A DNA stretch of 64,000 nt from JAPPKS01 sp963667895. Lineage in GTDB: Bacteria > Poribacteria > WGA-4E > PCPOR2b. Each line of letters begins with the position of its first letter. Within the stretch, counting starts at the first letter, position 1. A program made the translations under genes and the position numbers. This document shows, piece after piece, positions 34,614 to 43,361 of this stretch. Location: assembly GCA_965223985.1 (NCBI GenBank), contig OZ245030.1, forward strand, positions 1,178,001 to 1,242,000. Reading direction: 5' to 3'. The notes beneath the pieces were generated by a model, which saw only the letters and a list, made by a program, of their open reading frames with translations, was not told where the DNA came from and made no database searches.

Positions 34614-35933
34614 ATGAGCAACGGACGTAAACCTTATATTTTTGTTACACTACAAGGTCCCGACGACGGCGGCGATTTTGGCCCCAACACACCGGGAACG
34701 AAAACCAGCGGAATCCAAGAAGCGATTGATTATGCGCACAAAAATTGTAGAGACGTTCACATTTTTGGCGGCAGAGGTGGAATGCACGACGGAAAAGGGT
34801 TACCGGATAACTTGTATACGCTGGATGAGACTCTAAGAATTCCTTGGAGCCAGGACCTCAAAGTTGATGGTGGAAATTACGTATTATCGTATACAAAAAA
34901 TACTGGGCACGCAATCCAGATTGACAGCCAGATGAATTGTCGCTACAAATTTGGACTCATCGGTTCTCAATCCTGTGACGCTGTGGTTTGCATAAAGCCT
35001 GAAACGCCGGGCCCCGACGATTTCGTTGTTATTACCGCCAGCATTTTTGATTTTTCAGCGATAGTCTCACATCATCCGGATAGTACCGCAATGTTGATAG
35101 ACTCCTCCAAAGGATTAATTATCAACAGCAAGATTGTCGCTGAAGAGACAAACTCGTTAGGTACTGGCGTTCATGTGACTGATGGCGCCGGCACGGGACA
35201 CTGGATTAGTAACAATCAGATAGATGTAAGATATGGCAATCAATACCACGCAAGGGAGAGGTGCACCGGTCTTCGATTGGGCGACCCTGGGTCGACGAAG
35301 ATAGTTCATAACAGTTTTGAGATGTCATATCATGCACCGAAGGGTGTGCATTTGGACCAGCAGACGGGACGGTATATTACAGCTGAAGATTTTGTGCCGG
35401 AAGCAGCAATCGGGGTGGACATCTTCGCGCAGCGTAACTTGCTGAACCTATCATTTTATGGCAAACGTGCACCCGGACACGACATTGTGTTTGAGCCAGA
35501 TGCCCGAGATAACACCATATTCGCCTTCAATTTGCCGAATGGTATCACAAACAGATCCAAAACCCCAACCAATCGAATCATTGCCAATTGGCCCGTCGGT
35601 TTCGACGTTTCCACGCCGCCGGTTCCCGACTCTGGGGAATCCATCATGAACACCACTCCATATACGGTGCAAATTATTTTCCTCACGTCGGGCATAGTGT
35701 CAAATTGGACCTTGACGGACGCCGGAAGTAGCCAGCAGACCTATCCGCGAAGTCTGAGCATAGCGGATAATCTCAAGCGCCCCCAACTCTCTCCGCCACC
35801 TCCGCGACCGTCAAGCACTCAAACCATCTCCGCCGGACTTTTCGCTGGACAGACAGTTATCTTAGAACCGGGCGAAAAGATTCAGTTCAGCTATTCAGAA
35901 GCCCCAACGTGGAGATGGAAAGCGCTGAGATAA
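34614..35933 (+). CDS. Right-handed parallel beta-helix protein (pectate-lyase-like fold)
   Basis: The 439-residue protein has no signal peptide. It begins with the phage/pectate-lyase-like opener GPDDGGDFGPNTPGTKTSG then IQEAIDYAH, followed by helix rungs DVHIFGGRGGM, GLIINSKIV, TGHWISNNQIDV and TKIVHNSFEM. The C-terminal ~100 residues are a separate beta domain rich in Pro and Ser. Beta-helix proteins are usually polysaccharide lyases or hydrolases or structural adhesins; no catalytic residues were identified. A very strong binding site (AGGAGGT, 34601-34607) precedes ATG 34614. Confidence 0.7.
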   Translation: MSNGRKPYIFVTLQGPDDGGDFGPNTPGTKTSGIQEAIDYAHKNCRDVHIFGGRGGMHDGKGLPDNLYTLDETLRIPWSQDLKVDGGNYVLSYTKNTGHAIQIDSQMNCRYKFGLIGSQSCDAVVCIKPETPGPDDFVVITASIFDFSAIVSHHPDSTAMLIDSSKGLIINSKIVAEETNSLGTGVHVTDGAGTGHWISNNQIDVRYGNQYHARERCTGLRLGDPGSTKIVHNSFEMSYHAPKGVHLDQQTGRYITAEDFVPEAAIGVDIFAQRNLLNLSFYGKRAPGHDIVFEPDARDNTIFAFNLPNGITNRSKTPTNRIIANWPVGFDVSTPPVPDSGESIMNTTPYTVQIIFLTSGIVSNWTLTDAGSSQQTYPRSLSIADNLKRPQLSPPPPRPSSTQTISAGLFAGQTVILEPGEKIQFSYSEAPTWRWKALR

Positions 35934-36162
35934 TAGCCATACGCGACACACAACGTTCTTGCGAGGGAAATTCGGCAAAACCACGACGCGAGAGTTACAA
36001 CTAGAAACTTGTAATCGTTACTGGGTTCCAAACCCTTAATCAAACTGAGCTAACACCCCGGTATCAACTGGATCGATTGAGCAGGCGGTTTTATTCGTCT
36101 TCTCATAGTCCTATTGGGTGTTAATTTATCTACAGACAAGGATTTTATGGATACAACTACTA

Positions 36163-36741
36163 ATGGACTTACAACAGATTAACATCAAGGTCTTCGTCAC
36201 AGAAGACAGTCGCATCAGTTACGAGAATTTCATTAAAGTCTTCAACCGGTGGATGACGGAAGCAGATCAGGACGATTACCTGAACTACGCCGACTATTCC
36301 TTTACACATGCAGGTCCCGGTGTGTTGCTGATTTCCAAACGCACGAATTATAGCATTGATAACGCCCAGAATCGTCACGGTTTCCTTTACAACCGGAAGC
36401 ACAAGACAGAAGGGAGTAATCGCCAAAAACTTCATCAAGCGTTTGTCGAAACGCTTCAAAGGTGCCATCGTTTGGAAGAAGCTGAAGAACTGGAGAACGA
36501 GGTTCGGTTCAATGGCAATGACATCCTGTTTATGGTCAACAATCGACATATCGCCCCGAATTCCGATGAGTCTTTTGAGGGGATTAGGCAAGAATTGAGC
36601 TTTGTGCTTCAGCGAATGTACGGGAGTAATGAATTTACACTTGAACTTGCATCCGAGGACACGCGAGAGCGGTTAATGGTTCGGATTTCTGCGAGTTCAA
36701 ACAAAAGCGTTTCGGAACTTCTAGCAAACCTGAAGGATTAG
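36163..36741 (+). CDS. Unknown cytoplasmic protein
   Basis: The product is ~192 residues if translated from ATG 36163. I prefer this to the upstream start at 36118 because the extra N-terminus is unlike the rest and an internal ATG at 36148 leads to a stop in another frame. The protein is mixed alpha/beta and charged (LQQINIKVFVTEDSRISYENFIKVFNRWM, as blocks). No signal peptide, membrane segment or known family was recognised. It is 43 bases upstream of the ThiF/MoeB-like gene on the same strand and may be its operon partner. Binding site evidence is weak. Confidence 0.55.
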   Translation: MDLQQINIKVFVTEDSRISYENFIKVFNRWMTEADQDDYLNYADYSFTHAGPGVLLISKRTNYSIDNAQNRHGFLYNRKHKTEGSNRQKLHQAFVETLQRCHRLEEAEELENEVRFNGNDILFMVNNRHIAPNSDESFEGIRQELSFVLQRMYGSNEFTLELASEDTRERLMVRISASSNKSVSELLANLKD

Positions 36742-36784
36742 TTTTAGCGTCCATTGAGGCGTTTCACGAGGGAGCGATATTCAG

Positions 36785-37591
36785 ATGTTTAACTTCAGCA
36801 ACGAGCAAATTGAACGATATAGCCGACACATCATCCTCCCAGAAGTTGGTGGGATGGGACAGACCAAACTCCTCGAATCGAGAGTTTTGCTCATTGGCGC
36901 AGGCGGATTGGGGTCACCGGCGGGGCTTTATCTAGCAGCTGCTGGCGTCGGAACGTTAGGAATCATCGATCAAGATGTCGTGGATCTGAGTAACCTTCAA
37001 CGACAGATTCTGCATGGTATGCGTGATATCGGTCGTCCAAAAGTTGAGTCTGCAAAGGAGACAATTGCAGATATTAATCCTGATGTAAAGGTTATATCTC
37101 ACACCGAACGCCTATCTTCAGAAAACGCACTTGAGATTATTGGGGGGTACGATTTGGTTGTTGATGGGTGTGATAACTTCCCCACCCGTTATCTGATCAA
37201 TGACGCTTGTGTGATGCTCGGTAAGCCGAACTTACATGGCAGCATTTTTCAGTTTGAAGGACAAGCAACCGTGTTCTATCCGGGTAAAGGACCTTGCTAT
37301 CGTTGCCTTTATCCCATGCCTCCGCCGCCTGGAATGGCACCAAGTTGTCAAGAGGCAGGCGTATTTGGTGTATTGCCTGGAATTATCGGAAATATACAAG
37401 CATTTGAAACTATCAAGACTTTGCTTGACATTGGCGAACCACTCATCGGTCGGTTACTTCTATTCAACGGTTTAACAATGGAATTCAAAGAGCTAAAACT
37501 CCGGCAAGATACAGAATGTCCTGTGTGCGGTGAAAATCCGACCATCCATGAACTAATTGACTATGAGGAATTTTGTCGCCTGCGCTGGTAA
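36785..37591 (+). CDS. ThiF/MoeB/HesA-family adenylyltransferase (E1-like)
   Basis: E1-like enzymes adenylate the C-terminal glycine of sulfur carrier proteins such as ThiS, MoaD or MoeD. The 268-residue protein has the ATP loop GAGGLGS (38-44), LSNLQRQILH, zinc ligands CYRC (171/174) and CPVC (245/248), and the active-site cysteine in SCQEAGVFG (Cys188). There is no rhodanese domain, so it resembles MoeB/ThiF rather than MOCS3. No sulfur-carrier gene is adjacent. GGAG lies upstream. The exact pathway cannot be fixed from context. Confidence 0.9.
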   Translation: MFNFSNEQIERYSRHIILPEVGGMGQTKLLESRVLLIGAGGLGSPAGLYLAAAGVGTLGIIDQDVVDLSNLQRQILHGMRDIGRPKVESAKETIADINPDVKVISHTERLSSENALEIIGGYDLVVDGCDNFPTRYLINDACVMLGKPNLHGSIFQFEGQATVFYPGKGPCYRCLYPMPPPPGMAPSCQEAGVFGVLPGIIGNIQAFETIKTLLDIGEPLIGRLLLFNGLTMEFKELKLRQDTECPVCGENPTIHELIDYEEFCRLRW

Positions 37592-37597
37592 ATCTGT

Positions 37598-37613
37598 TGA
37601 CAGTGCACTGTCA
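37598..37613. promoter_or_regulatory. Perfect 16-base palindrome upstream of the selenoprotein gene
   Basis: TGACAGTGCACTGTCA reads the same on both strands and begins 7 bases after the ThiF-like stop codon. It could be an operator for the following gene or a hairpin ending the previous transcript. Confidence 0.4.
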
Positions 37614-37651
37614 GTCGATTCGTCACTTTTTATGGAAGCGTGGAAAAACAC

Positions 37652-37680
37652 TTGCGAAGTGCACAAAACTCCTGTAAAAT
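37652..37680 (+). promoter_or_regulatory. Possible promoter for the selenoprotein gene
   Basis: TTGCGA (37652-37657) and TAAAAT (37675-37680) are 17 bases apart, about 75 bases before the start codon at 37755. The -10 match is 5/6 and the -35 match is 4/6. Confidence 0.4.
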
Positions 37681-37754
37681 TGTACATTATCAGATTGGGT
37701 GCGGTTTCAACACCCCAATATATTAAGGAAATTGACTGCTTAGGAGGATTCGTG

Positions 37755-37985
37755 ATGAATCTACAAATTGAATATTGCACGGCTTGAGGCTATTTACCCA
37801 CAGCCGTCAGTTTGACGCAGGAACTCTTGGATAAATACAAAACAGATATTGAGGGACTCACCCTTGTCCCGAGCAGCGGTGGCTGCTTTGAGGTGACGCA
37901 TAATGGAAACCTAATCTACTCTAAGCTCCAAACTGGCGAGTTTCCAACTACGAAACAGATAGCTTCTGCTATTGAGGCGAGCTAA
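37755..37985 (+). CDS. SelW/Rdx-family selenoprotein (in-frame UGA read as selenocysteine)
   Basis: From ATG 37755 the frame reads MNLQIEYC-T-A-UGA-GYLPTAV and continues without a break to TAA at 37983-37985: 76 residues with the UGA (37785-37787) at position 11. Cys8-Thr-Ala-Sec11 sits at the C-x2-U redox motif of SelW/SelT/SelH (Rdx) thioredoxin-like proteins. The part after the UGA carries family hallmarks: LVPSSGGCFEV, NGNLIYSK and GEFPTTKQI. A perfect hairpin follows the UGA at the right distance (37805-37817), and GGAGG (37742-37746) precedes the start. Rdx proteins are small thiol/selenol oxidoreductases of unclear substrate. It requires selA, selB, selC and selD elsewhere in the genome. 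A pseudogene is the alternative. Confidence 0.85.
37805..37817 (+). promoter_or_regulatory. Bacterial SECIS-like hairpin
   Basis: CGTCA-GTT-TGACG forms a perfect 5-pair stem with loop GTT. The loop starts 22 bases after the UGA codon and has G as its first base, in line with the known loose bacterial SECIS pattern (short stem, G in the first two loop bases, ~16-37 bases from UGA). Binding by SelB is inferred. Confidence 0.65.
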
Positions 37986-38012
37986 GAAACAGGGGTGTGA
38001 ATTTTTTATTTG

Positions 38013-38046
38013 TGTGGAACGTAAGGATCATCCCCTGCGTTCCACA
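38013..38046 (+). terminator. Hairpin after the selenoprotein gene
   Basis: TGTGGAACG (38013-38021) pairs perfectly with CGTTCCACA (38038-38046). A run of T (CTTCCTTTTTTCT) follows about 10 bases later. It lies between convergent genes and could end transcription on the plus strand. Confidence 0.5.
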
Positions 38047-38147
38047 AACATTCTCTTCCTTTTTTCTCCCCTAAGCATCTCTTAAATTCATTTGTGCCCT
38101 TTATCTCCTTAAATACTGGGTACTGCACATTTCTTTTTACTCCGACT

Positions 38148-38966
38148 TCACTCCACAGCAACGATGGCAATATTCCATATGTCCGCTTGCTGGCAAAGGG
38201 CTGCCTGATTTACCACAAATGTACGCTCCGCTTCAACAGCCAAAACGCTTCCGTTAACTTCATGCAGTGCCTTCAGAGTCTCATCTCCGACTGTTGGCAC
38301 GTCAACTCGGAAATCGTGATGGGTAGCGGCGGCTTTGGCAACAACTATCCCTTTACCGCCTAGTTCTCCGCCACGTTGTATTGCCCGGTCTGTTCCCTCA
38401 ATGGCTTCAATAGCGATTGGCATCGACGCTTTGACAATCACTGTTTGCCCAATGTCCAAGTTTGCAATCTGACGAGCTAGTTGCATACCGTACTTCAAAT
38501 CAGTCCACTGCAATGTTGTCGGCTGCTTTTTTGTCAATACTCCAGCTTTAGGCATCAACCCCTGGAGGAAACGGTGTTGCTCAATGACAGAGAGCCCTTT
38601 CGATTCAAAGTGATCGATGACTGCACCAATGCTCGCACGGATTCCTTTGTTGCGAGTTCTTGCTAGAATTTTTACCGCCGTCGCATCCATTAGAAAGGGA
38701 CGAAGGAGTACGCTTTTATGGATCTTTCCAATAATCACAATTTCCCGAACCCCTGAATCGAGAAATATTCGCGTAACCTTTTGGATTTGTCCAATACCAG
38801 CCGGATACATCTCGGAAGCAACATTTGCCAATCGTTCAGAGGGGGTTTGCGTAACTGGGATGATAACCGGTAGACGTCCGTGTTCGATCGCCGCCTGCGC
38901 CATCAACACGGGTAACTCTCCTATCCCTGCGACAATCCCGAGTTTCTCCAATCCTGCTCTCCCCAT
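38148..38966 (-). CDS. lpxI: UDP-2,3-diacylglucosamine pyrophosphatase LpxI
   Basis: LpxI (DUF1009) hydrolyses UDP-2,3-diacylglucosamine to lipid X, replacing LpxH in many bacteria. The 272-residue protein has KLGIVAGIGELPVLM, the segments IVIIGKIHKS and LPKAGVLTKKQPT, DIGQTVIVK with IEAIEGTDRAI, and VAKAAATHHDFRVDVPTVG. It is the last gene of the lpx cluster, 33 bases after lpxA. The binding site is weak, so it may rely on coupling. Confidence 0.93.
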   Translation of the reverse strand: MGRAGLEKLGIVAGIGELPVLMAQAAIEHGRLPVIIPVTQTPSERLANVASEMYPAGIGQIQKVTRIFLDSGVREIVIIGKIHKSVLLRPFLMDATAVKILARTRNKGIRASIGAVIDHFESKGLSVIEQHRFLQGLMPKAGVLTKKQPTTLQWTDLKYGMQLARQIANLDIGQTVIVKASMPIAIEAIEGTDRAIQRGGELGGKGIVVAKAAATHHDFRVDVPTVGDETLKALHEVNGSVLAVEAERTFVVNQAALCQQADIWNIAIVAVE

Positions 38967-38999
38967 CCAATTTTTTTCCGCTTTCTAACGTTTGTACGC

Positions 39000-39791
39000 C
39001 TAAACCCCAATACCCCGATTAGAGTTTTCAATAAAGTTCAAAACATATTCCACTTCCTCGTCCGGTTCCACTTCACTTCTGACCCGTGCAATTGCCTGGG
39101 TGAACTCGACCTTAGATCGAAAAAGGATACGGTGTGCCTGTTTGAGATGCCTAATCGTATCCTGCGAGAGGGATGCCATAGGGTGGATTCCTGAGGATCC
39201 GAGACCAACCACATTCAATGCACGGACACGGGCGGGGTGGCCATCGGAAATCGTGAATGGCGGTACGTCCTGTACAAACTTCGAGCATGCTCCAGCCATT
39301 GCCATTTTGCCAACTCGTACAAATTGATGGAATGCAGCATGGGCGCCAATTCGTGCATCGTCCTCGACAATTACATGTCCGCCCAGAGTAGCAAAATTCG
39401 CCATAATCGTTCGATTTCCAACAACACCGTCATGGGCGATGTTCACCCAGTTCATTAACAAATTACCATCTCCAACAATCGTTTCTCCATCCTCAACAGT
39501 TGACCTGGAAATGGATACGTATTCTCGCAACACATTCCGATTTCCAACTCGGACATAGCTTCGCCAACCCCCGTATTTGAGATCTTTTGAAGGATTACCG
39601 ATAGTACACCCGAAGAAGATTTGGCATTCTTCGCCAATGATTGTCCAGCGATCAATCTGAACATGTGGGCCAATCACCGTTCCACGACCGATTTGGACCT
39701 CGTCGCTGACGATTGAGTAGGGGCCGACTTCAATGTTCTCCCCTAACTCTGCTGTTGGAGAAATAATTGCGGTCGGGTGAATTTTGCTCAC
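39000..39791 (-). CDS. lpxA: UDP-N-acetylglucosamine acyltransferase LpxA
   Basis: LpxA adds the first 3-OH acyl chain to UDP-GlcNAc in lipid A synthesis. The 263-residue left-handed beta-helix protein begins IHPTAIISPTAELGENIEVG, has repeated hexapeptides, the conserved ANFATLGGHVIVEDDARIG with AFHQFVRVG, and the helical C-terminus (LKQAHRILF). The start is GTG with GGAGAGAAG upstream. It follows the lpxC-fabZ gene by 137 bases. Confidence 0.95.
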   Translation of the reverse strand: MSKIHPTAIISPTAELGENIEVGPYSIVSDEVQIGRGTVIGPHVQIDRWTIIGEECQIFFGCTIGNPSKDLKYGGWRSYVRVGNRNVLREYVSISRSTVEDGETIVGDGNLLMNWVNIAHDGVVGNRTIMANFATLGGHVIVEDDARIGAHAAFHQFVRVGKMAMAGACSKFVQDVPPFTISDGHPARVRALNVVGLGSSGIHPMASLSQDTIRHLKQAHRILFRSKVEFTQAIARVRSEVEPDEEVEYVLNFIENSNRGIGV

Positions 39792-39928
39792 TTATCTTCT
39801 CTCCATAGGTAACTGCCTTAATTGCGCAGGGGGCATGATTCTCTTCCTTATATTTAGTGACAAACAGCAACAGCAAGCGCTATGAGGAGTAATTCACAAG
39901 TTAAGCTAGCGGCATTAAAGTCAATTTC

Positions 39929-41212
39929 TTACGCTGCTGTGTTTTCATTGAGCGCAATTGCGAACTCCCCCTCGGCAGTGAGTTCTTCATTGACATACGC
40001 TTTGCCACCGATTCTCGCCCACCTCCGACGTCTCCGTAGAATTTCAACTTCCAATTTGAGCTGATCTCCCGGAATGACAGGGCGTCGAAACTTCGCTTCC
40101 TTGATTGAGGCAAAATATCCAAGTTGTCCCTCAACCGCTTGTTCTTGTAGTAACAACCATGCGCCAAGTTGTGCTAACGCCTCCATCTGTAATACGCCTG
40201 GCATCACCGGCTGCTCAGGAAAATGGCCCTGAAAAAATTGCTCGTTGTATGTGAGATTTTTGATACCGACTGCTCGTTTTCCCGGTTCGATTTCGATAAC
40301 CCGATCGACCATGCACATGGGATAACGGTGTGGGAGAATCCGATAAATCTCCATGGATTCAACCGGTTTCGTTAACCGCTGTCCAATAAGTCGTTTTTCC
40401 GCTAGCATTTGAATTAGTTGCGCGTGTAAAGTGTGACCGGATCGTATCGCAATTACCTGTGATTTGGGAAGCTGACCACCCAGGTAAAGATCGCCAATCA
40501 AATCCAAGATTTTGTGCCGAACGAATTCATCCTCAAACCTTAAAGCATCACTCGTCTTTTGACCGTCATCAACAACGATTACGTTTTCATGAGTCGCTCC
40601 CTTACCAATCCCCTGATTTCTGAGCGCCTCGACTTCATCAGCGAAACAGAAACTGCGTGCAGGAGCAATCTCATTTTCATATATCTCTGGCTGGATGGTG
40701 TAAGTTGTCACTTGAGGCGGAATTTGGGGGTGATCGTACACGAGAGAGACTTGCAAAACATCTGAAGGGAGTAGGATAAGTTGCTTGTCCTTGTCATACA
40801 CAGCGAACGGTTCCGATAATTCAATCAAGGATCGCGGGGCGTTTTGTTGAATGATGCCAGCCTGTTTAATAAGATGAACATATGGCAGTGCGCTTCCATC
40901 TAGTGCAGGCGGCTCCGGCGCGTTAATGTCGATGCTCACATTATCAATCTCCATACCTGCCAACGCCGACAACAGGTGCTCAACACTACTGATTGTCGCA
41001 TCTCCACTACGTAGGCTAGTACAGCGGGGTATCGCTGCTTCATAGTTATCGGGGCAAACCTTAATCGAGGGCTTACCGGGGAGATCGATTCGGCGAAAAA
41101 CGACTCCGTAATCTTCCGGAGCAGATTTAAAGATCAGTTCAACTGGTTCGCCAAGCATCAATCCACACCCTGAAATTGTCGCCTCATTGTGAATTGTCTG
41201 TTGTTGCTCCAA
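39929..41212 (-). CDS. lpxC-fabZ: Bifunctional LpxC deacetylase - FabZ dehydratase
   Basis: One 427-residue protein joins two lipid enzymes. Residues ~1-280 are LpxC, the zinc deacetylase committing UDP-3-O-acyl-GlcNAc to lipid A: ISSVEHLLSALAGMEIDN (zinc ligand His79) and VRHKILDLIGDLYLGG. Residues ~285-427 are FabZ, 3-hydroxyacyl-ACP dehydratase: ILPHRYPMCMVDRV and FQGHFPEQPVMPGVLQMEALAQ (catalytic His and Glu). Such fusions are known in Bacteroidetes and other phyla and would link acyl supply to lipid A synthesis. The start is TTG with GGGAG upstream. A hairpin lies just before it. Confidence 0.95.
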   Translation of the reverse strand: MEQQQTIHNEATISGCGLMLGEPVELIFKSAPEDYGVVFRRIDLPGKPSIKVCPDNYEAAIPRCTSLRSGDATISSVEHLLSALAGMEIDNVSIDINAPEPPALDGSALPYVHLIKQAGIIQQNAPRSLIELSEPFAVYDKDKQLILLPSDVLQVSLVYDHPQIPPQVTTYTIQPEIYENEIAPARSFCFADEVEALRNQGIGKGATHENVIVVDDGQKTSDALRFEDEFVRHKILDLIGDLYLGGQLPKSQVIAIRSGHTLHAQLIQMLAEKRLIGQRLTKPVESMEIYRILPHRYPMCMVDRVIEIEPGKRAVGIKNLTYNEQFFQGHFPEQPVMPGVLQMEALAQLGAWLLLQEQAVEGQLGYFASIKEAKFRRPVIPGDQLKLEVEILRRRRRWARIGGKAYVNEELTAEGEFAIALNENTAA

Positions 41213-41237
41213 ATCAACGTCTCCCTTCTTTGTAGGC

Positions 41238-41257
41238 TGACAGGTTTAAGCCTGTCA
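41238..41257 (-). other. Hairpin between mltG and lpxC-fabZ
   Basis: TGACAGG-6 bases-CCTGTCA is a perfect 7-pair stem. It overlaps the mltG stop region and lies ~25 bases upstream of the lpxC-fabZ start. There is no T tract, so it may adjust messenger stability or be a repeat remnant. Confidence 0.35.
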
Positions 41258-42292
41258 ATTCGTACCCCGCGCTTTAATTTTGCGAATCATTTTTTGGTGT
41301 TCCCTAAAGGTTGTTGAGAAGTGATGTTTTCCATCGTCAATCGCTACAAAGTAAAGATGAGAGGTGGAAATGGGACGTAAGGCTGCAAGAATTGAATCCA
41401 TCCCCGGATTACAAATAGGCCCTGGCGGTAACCCCTTATGAAGGTATGTATTGTATGGAGAATCTACTTCGAGATCCACTCTTCTCAATCGACGTTTGGG
41501 ATTTCCAAGCGCATAAAGAACAGTTGGATCCGCTTCCAGCCGCCAACCTCGACGCAGACGATTGTGGTAAACGGCTGAAATTAATGGACGTTCATGAGCG
41601 TGCTTTGCTTCCTTTTCAACAATTGATGCCAAAGTAACCACTTCGTGTGTAGATAATTGTAGCGATTCGGCCTCCTCACTCAACCTTGGTGTCCACGACC
41701 GGTAAAATATATTCAGCATCATTTCAATGTGTTTGTGAGGGGGTGTTCCATCAGCCAATTGGTAAGTATTTGGGAAAAGATAGCCTTCCATCGTTTCCCC
41801 TTCAATCCTGAATTTTGCCCGCCACTGTGGAGAACTAACAGACTGAGCGAACGCTTCTTTGGTTCCAAATCCCTCGCTTTCCCAAAGCTGTCCAATCTGA
41901 GCAATCGTCAAGCCTTCGGGCACAACAAATCGGCGCGTCTCTACCCTTCCCGCTTTAAGCTGATTGATAATATGCATGAGTGTCATCGAACCGCTCAGCC
42001 GGTAGGTTCCTGCTTTCAAATCACGACTAGCTCCGCTGAACCGAGACATCAATTGGAACATCATCGAACTGCGAATGAGATTTTCACGAGCAAGCTGTTT
42101 TGCTATTGCTTTTGAACTCATGCCGATAGAAATTGCGGATATCCGCGGTTTAGTATCTCGACTGACAGGCTTCAGGCACAGCAACGCAATAACCGCTGCA
42201 ATCGTGCCCGAGATAGATAAACTGAACATTGTAAAATTGATAATTGAAGGGACACGCCGTGCTGCGTCCTTACGAAGAATGCGCGATCTCAT
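41255..42292 (-). CDS. mltG: Endolytic murein transglycosylase MltG (YceG)
   Basis: MltG cleaves nascent peptidoglycan strands and limits glycan length. The 345-residue protein has an N-terminal membrane anchor (~18-42), the LysM-like subdomain, then FVVPEGLTIAQIG, EGYLFPNTYQL, the catalytic glutamate block VTLASIVEKEA and the end VDSPYNTYLHKGLPPGPICNPG with LYFVA. It is in line with ruvX and the lpx genes on the reverse strand. Confidence 0.95.
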   Translation of the reverse strand: MRSRILRKDAARRVPSIINFTMFSLSISGTIAAVIALLCLKPVSRDTKPRISAISIGMSSKAIAKQLARENLIRSSMMFQLMSRFSGASRDLKAGTYRLSGSMTLMHIINQLKAGRVETRRFVVPEGLTIAQIGQLWESEGFGTKEAFAQSVSSPQWRAKFRIEGETMEGYLFPNTYQLADGTPPHKHIEMMLNIFYRSWTPRLSEEAESLQLSTHEVVTLASIVEKEAKHAHERPLISAVYHNRLRRGWRLEADPTVLYALGNPKRRLRRVDLEVDSPYNTYLHKGLPPGPICNPGMDSILAALRPISTSHLYFVAIDDGKHHFSTTFREHQKMIRKIKARGTN

Positions 42293-42386
42293 TGTATTTT
42301 TGCTTTTTTACGCCTAATCCAATATTTAGTTACTTGGCATTCACCGCGATTACTTCACTTAGGAGACATACAAGATACCATTCTCG

Positions 42387-42809
42387 CTAAAGACGGTTTT
42401 GTAATTCCTCTAGATAACCATCAAGTATCAACACGGCTGCCACCTGATCTATGACCTTCTTCCGCTTCTTACGGCGTTTTTTCGTTTCCCGCAGAATCTG
42501 TTCCGCCTCAATCGTGGTGAACCGTTCATCCCAGAAAGAAATCGGTAGATTGGATGTACGCTCCAAAACCGCAGCAAATTTTTTGACCTTCTGTGCTTGA
42601 ATCCCAATCTCACCATTGAGCCGAAGCGGCAACCCGATGACGATTTGCTCTACCCGATACGCGTCAATCAGGGCATGTAAAGCTGCAAGATCCACTTTAC
42701 GACTCTTCCGCGTGATTGTGCAGAGCGGGTGCGCTGCAAATCCGAGTTCATCGCTAATTGCGACGCCGATTCGTGCATCACCGATGTCTAATCCAAGAAT
42801 AATTACCAT
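42387..42809 (-). CDS. ruvX: RuvX/YqgF family Holliday-junction resolvase-like nuclease
   Basis: The YqgF/RuvX protein has an RNase H-like fold and acts in pre-16S rRNA 5' end maturation. The 140-residue protein shows ILGLDIGDARIGVAIS with the first catalytic Asp, IVIGLPLRLNGEIG, FWDERFTT with the catalytic Glu, and the C-terminal DQVAAVLILDGYL with the final Asp. It is the first gene of the ruvX-mltG-lpx series. Its start codon lacks a clear binding site. Confidence 0.93.
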   Translation of the reverse strand: MVIILGLDIGDARIGVAISDELGFAAHPLCTITRKSRKVDLAALHALIDAYRVEQIVIGLPLRLNGEIGIQAQKVKKFAAVLERTSNLPISFWDERFTTIEAEQILRETKKRRKKRKKVIDQVAAVLILDGYLEELQNRL

Positions 42810-43361
42810 GATGCGTAATACCTGCCATAAAATCGACCAGAACGCGAAATCGAACGACTAATCCGACCGTCATCCAAAAACGAAAGGGTTTCCCCGCTTC
42901 TCCCGCCGAGTCGACACACGTGTTCAGCATAACAATCAATTCATTGGGTGAACACGAGGCAGCATCCATTTCAGGGGAGGAGGAGGGAATGAATATCTAC
43001 CACGTTTGGACTTGGGAGTTCAGGACGCAAGCCCGTCTTGACGTAAACCTGACCGCTTAGATGATAGCATTCGCAATATTTGATGTCAAGCACAAACTGT
43101 TGCTATCAGCGCTCTTCGAGTTTAGTGCGATGGTGAGTGGGATTCAAAGTCCGCACTTCTGTCAATCTGTCAGTTCAGGTTTGACGGGGGGTGAGTGGTA
43201 CATTTCAAATGCCCTCAGAATCTACTCGCAGCCGAATTCGTGAGAATTCCAGCATGGGTGGTAGAACCGTGACTCCCATGACTCCGGCTATGACGACCTG
43301 AGTTGCATCTAAGAAGTGAAATATTGGCGAGAAATGTTACGCTTGCACACGGTAATTGAGA
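42810..43361. other. Intergenic region between clpB 3' end and ruvX
   Basis: The region spans 552 bases with no supported gene. Promoters for the ruvX operon should lie here on the reverse strand, but no confident -35/-10 pair was seen. No strong terminator for clpB was identified either. Confidence 0.35.

Noticed and set aside
37557..37787. A 76-codon frame ending at the UGA of the selenoprotein gene
   Set aside because: Its upstream part overlaps thiF and has no binding site; only the last codons from 37755 are real, and they belong to the longer selenoprotein frame.
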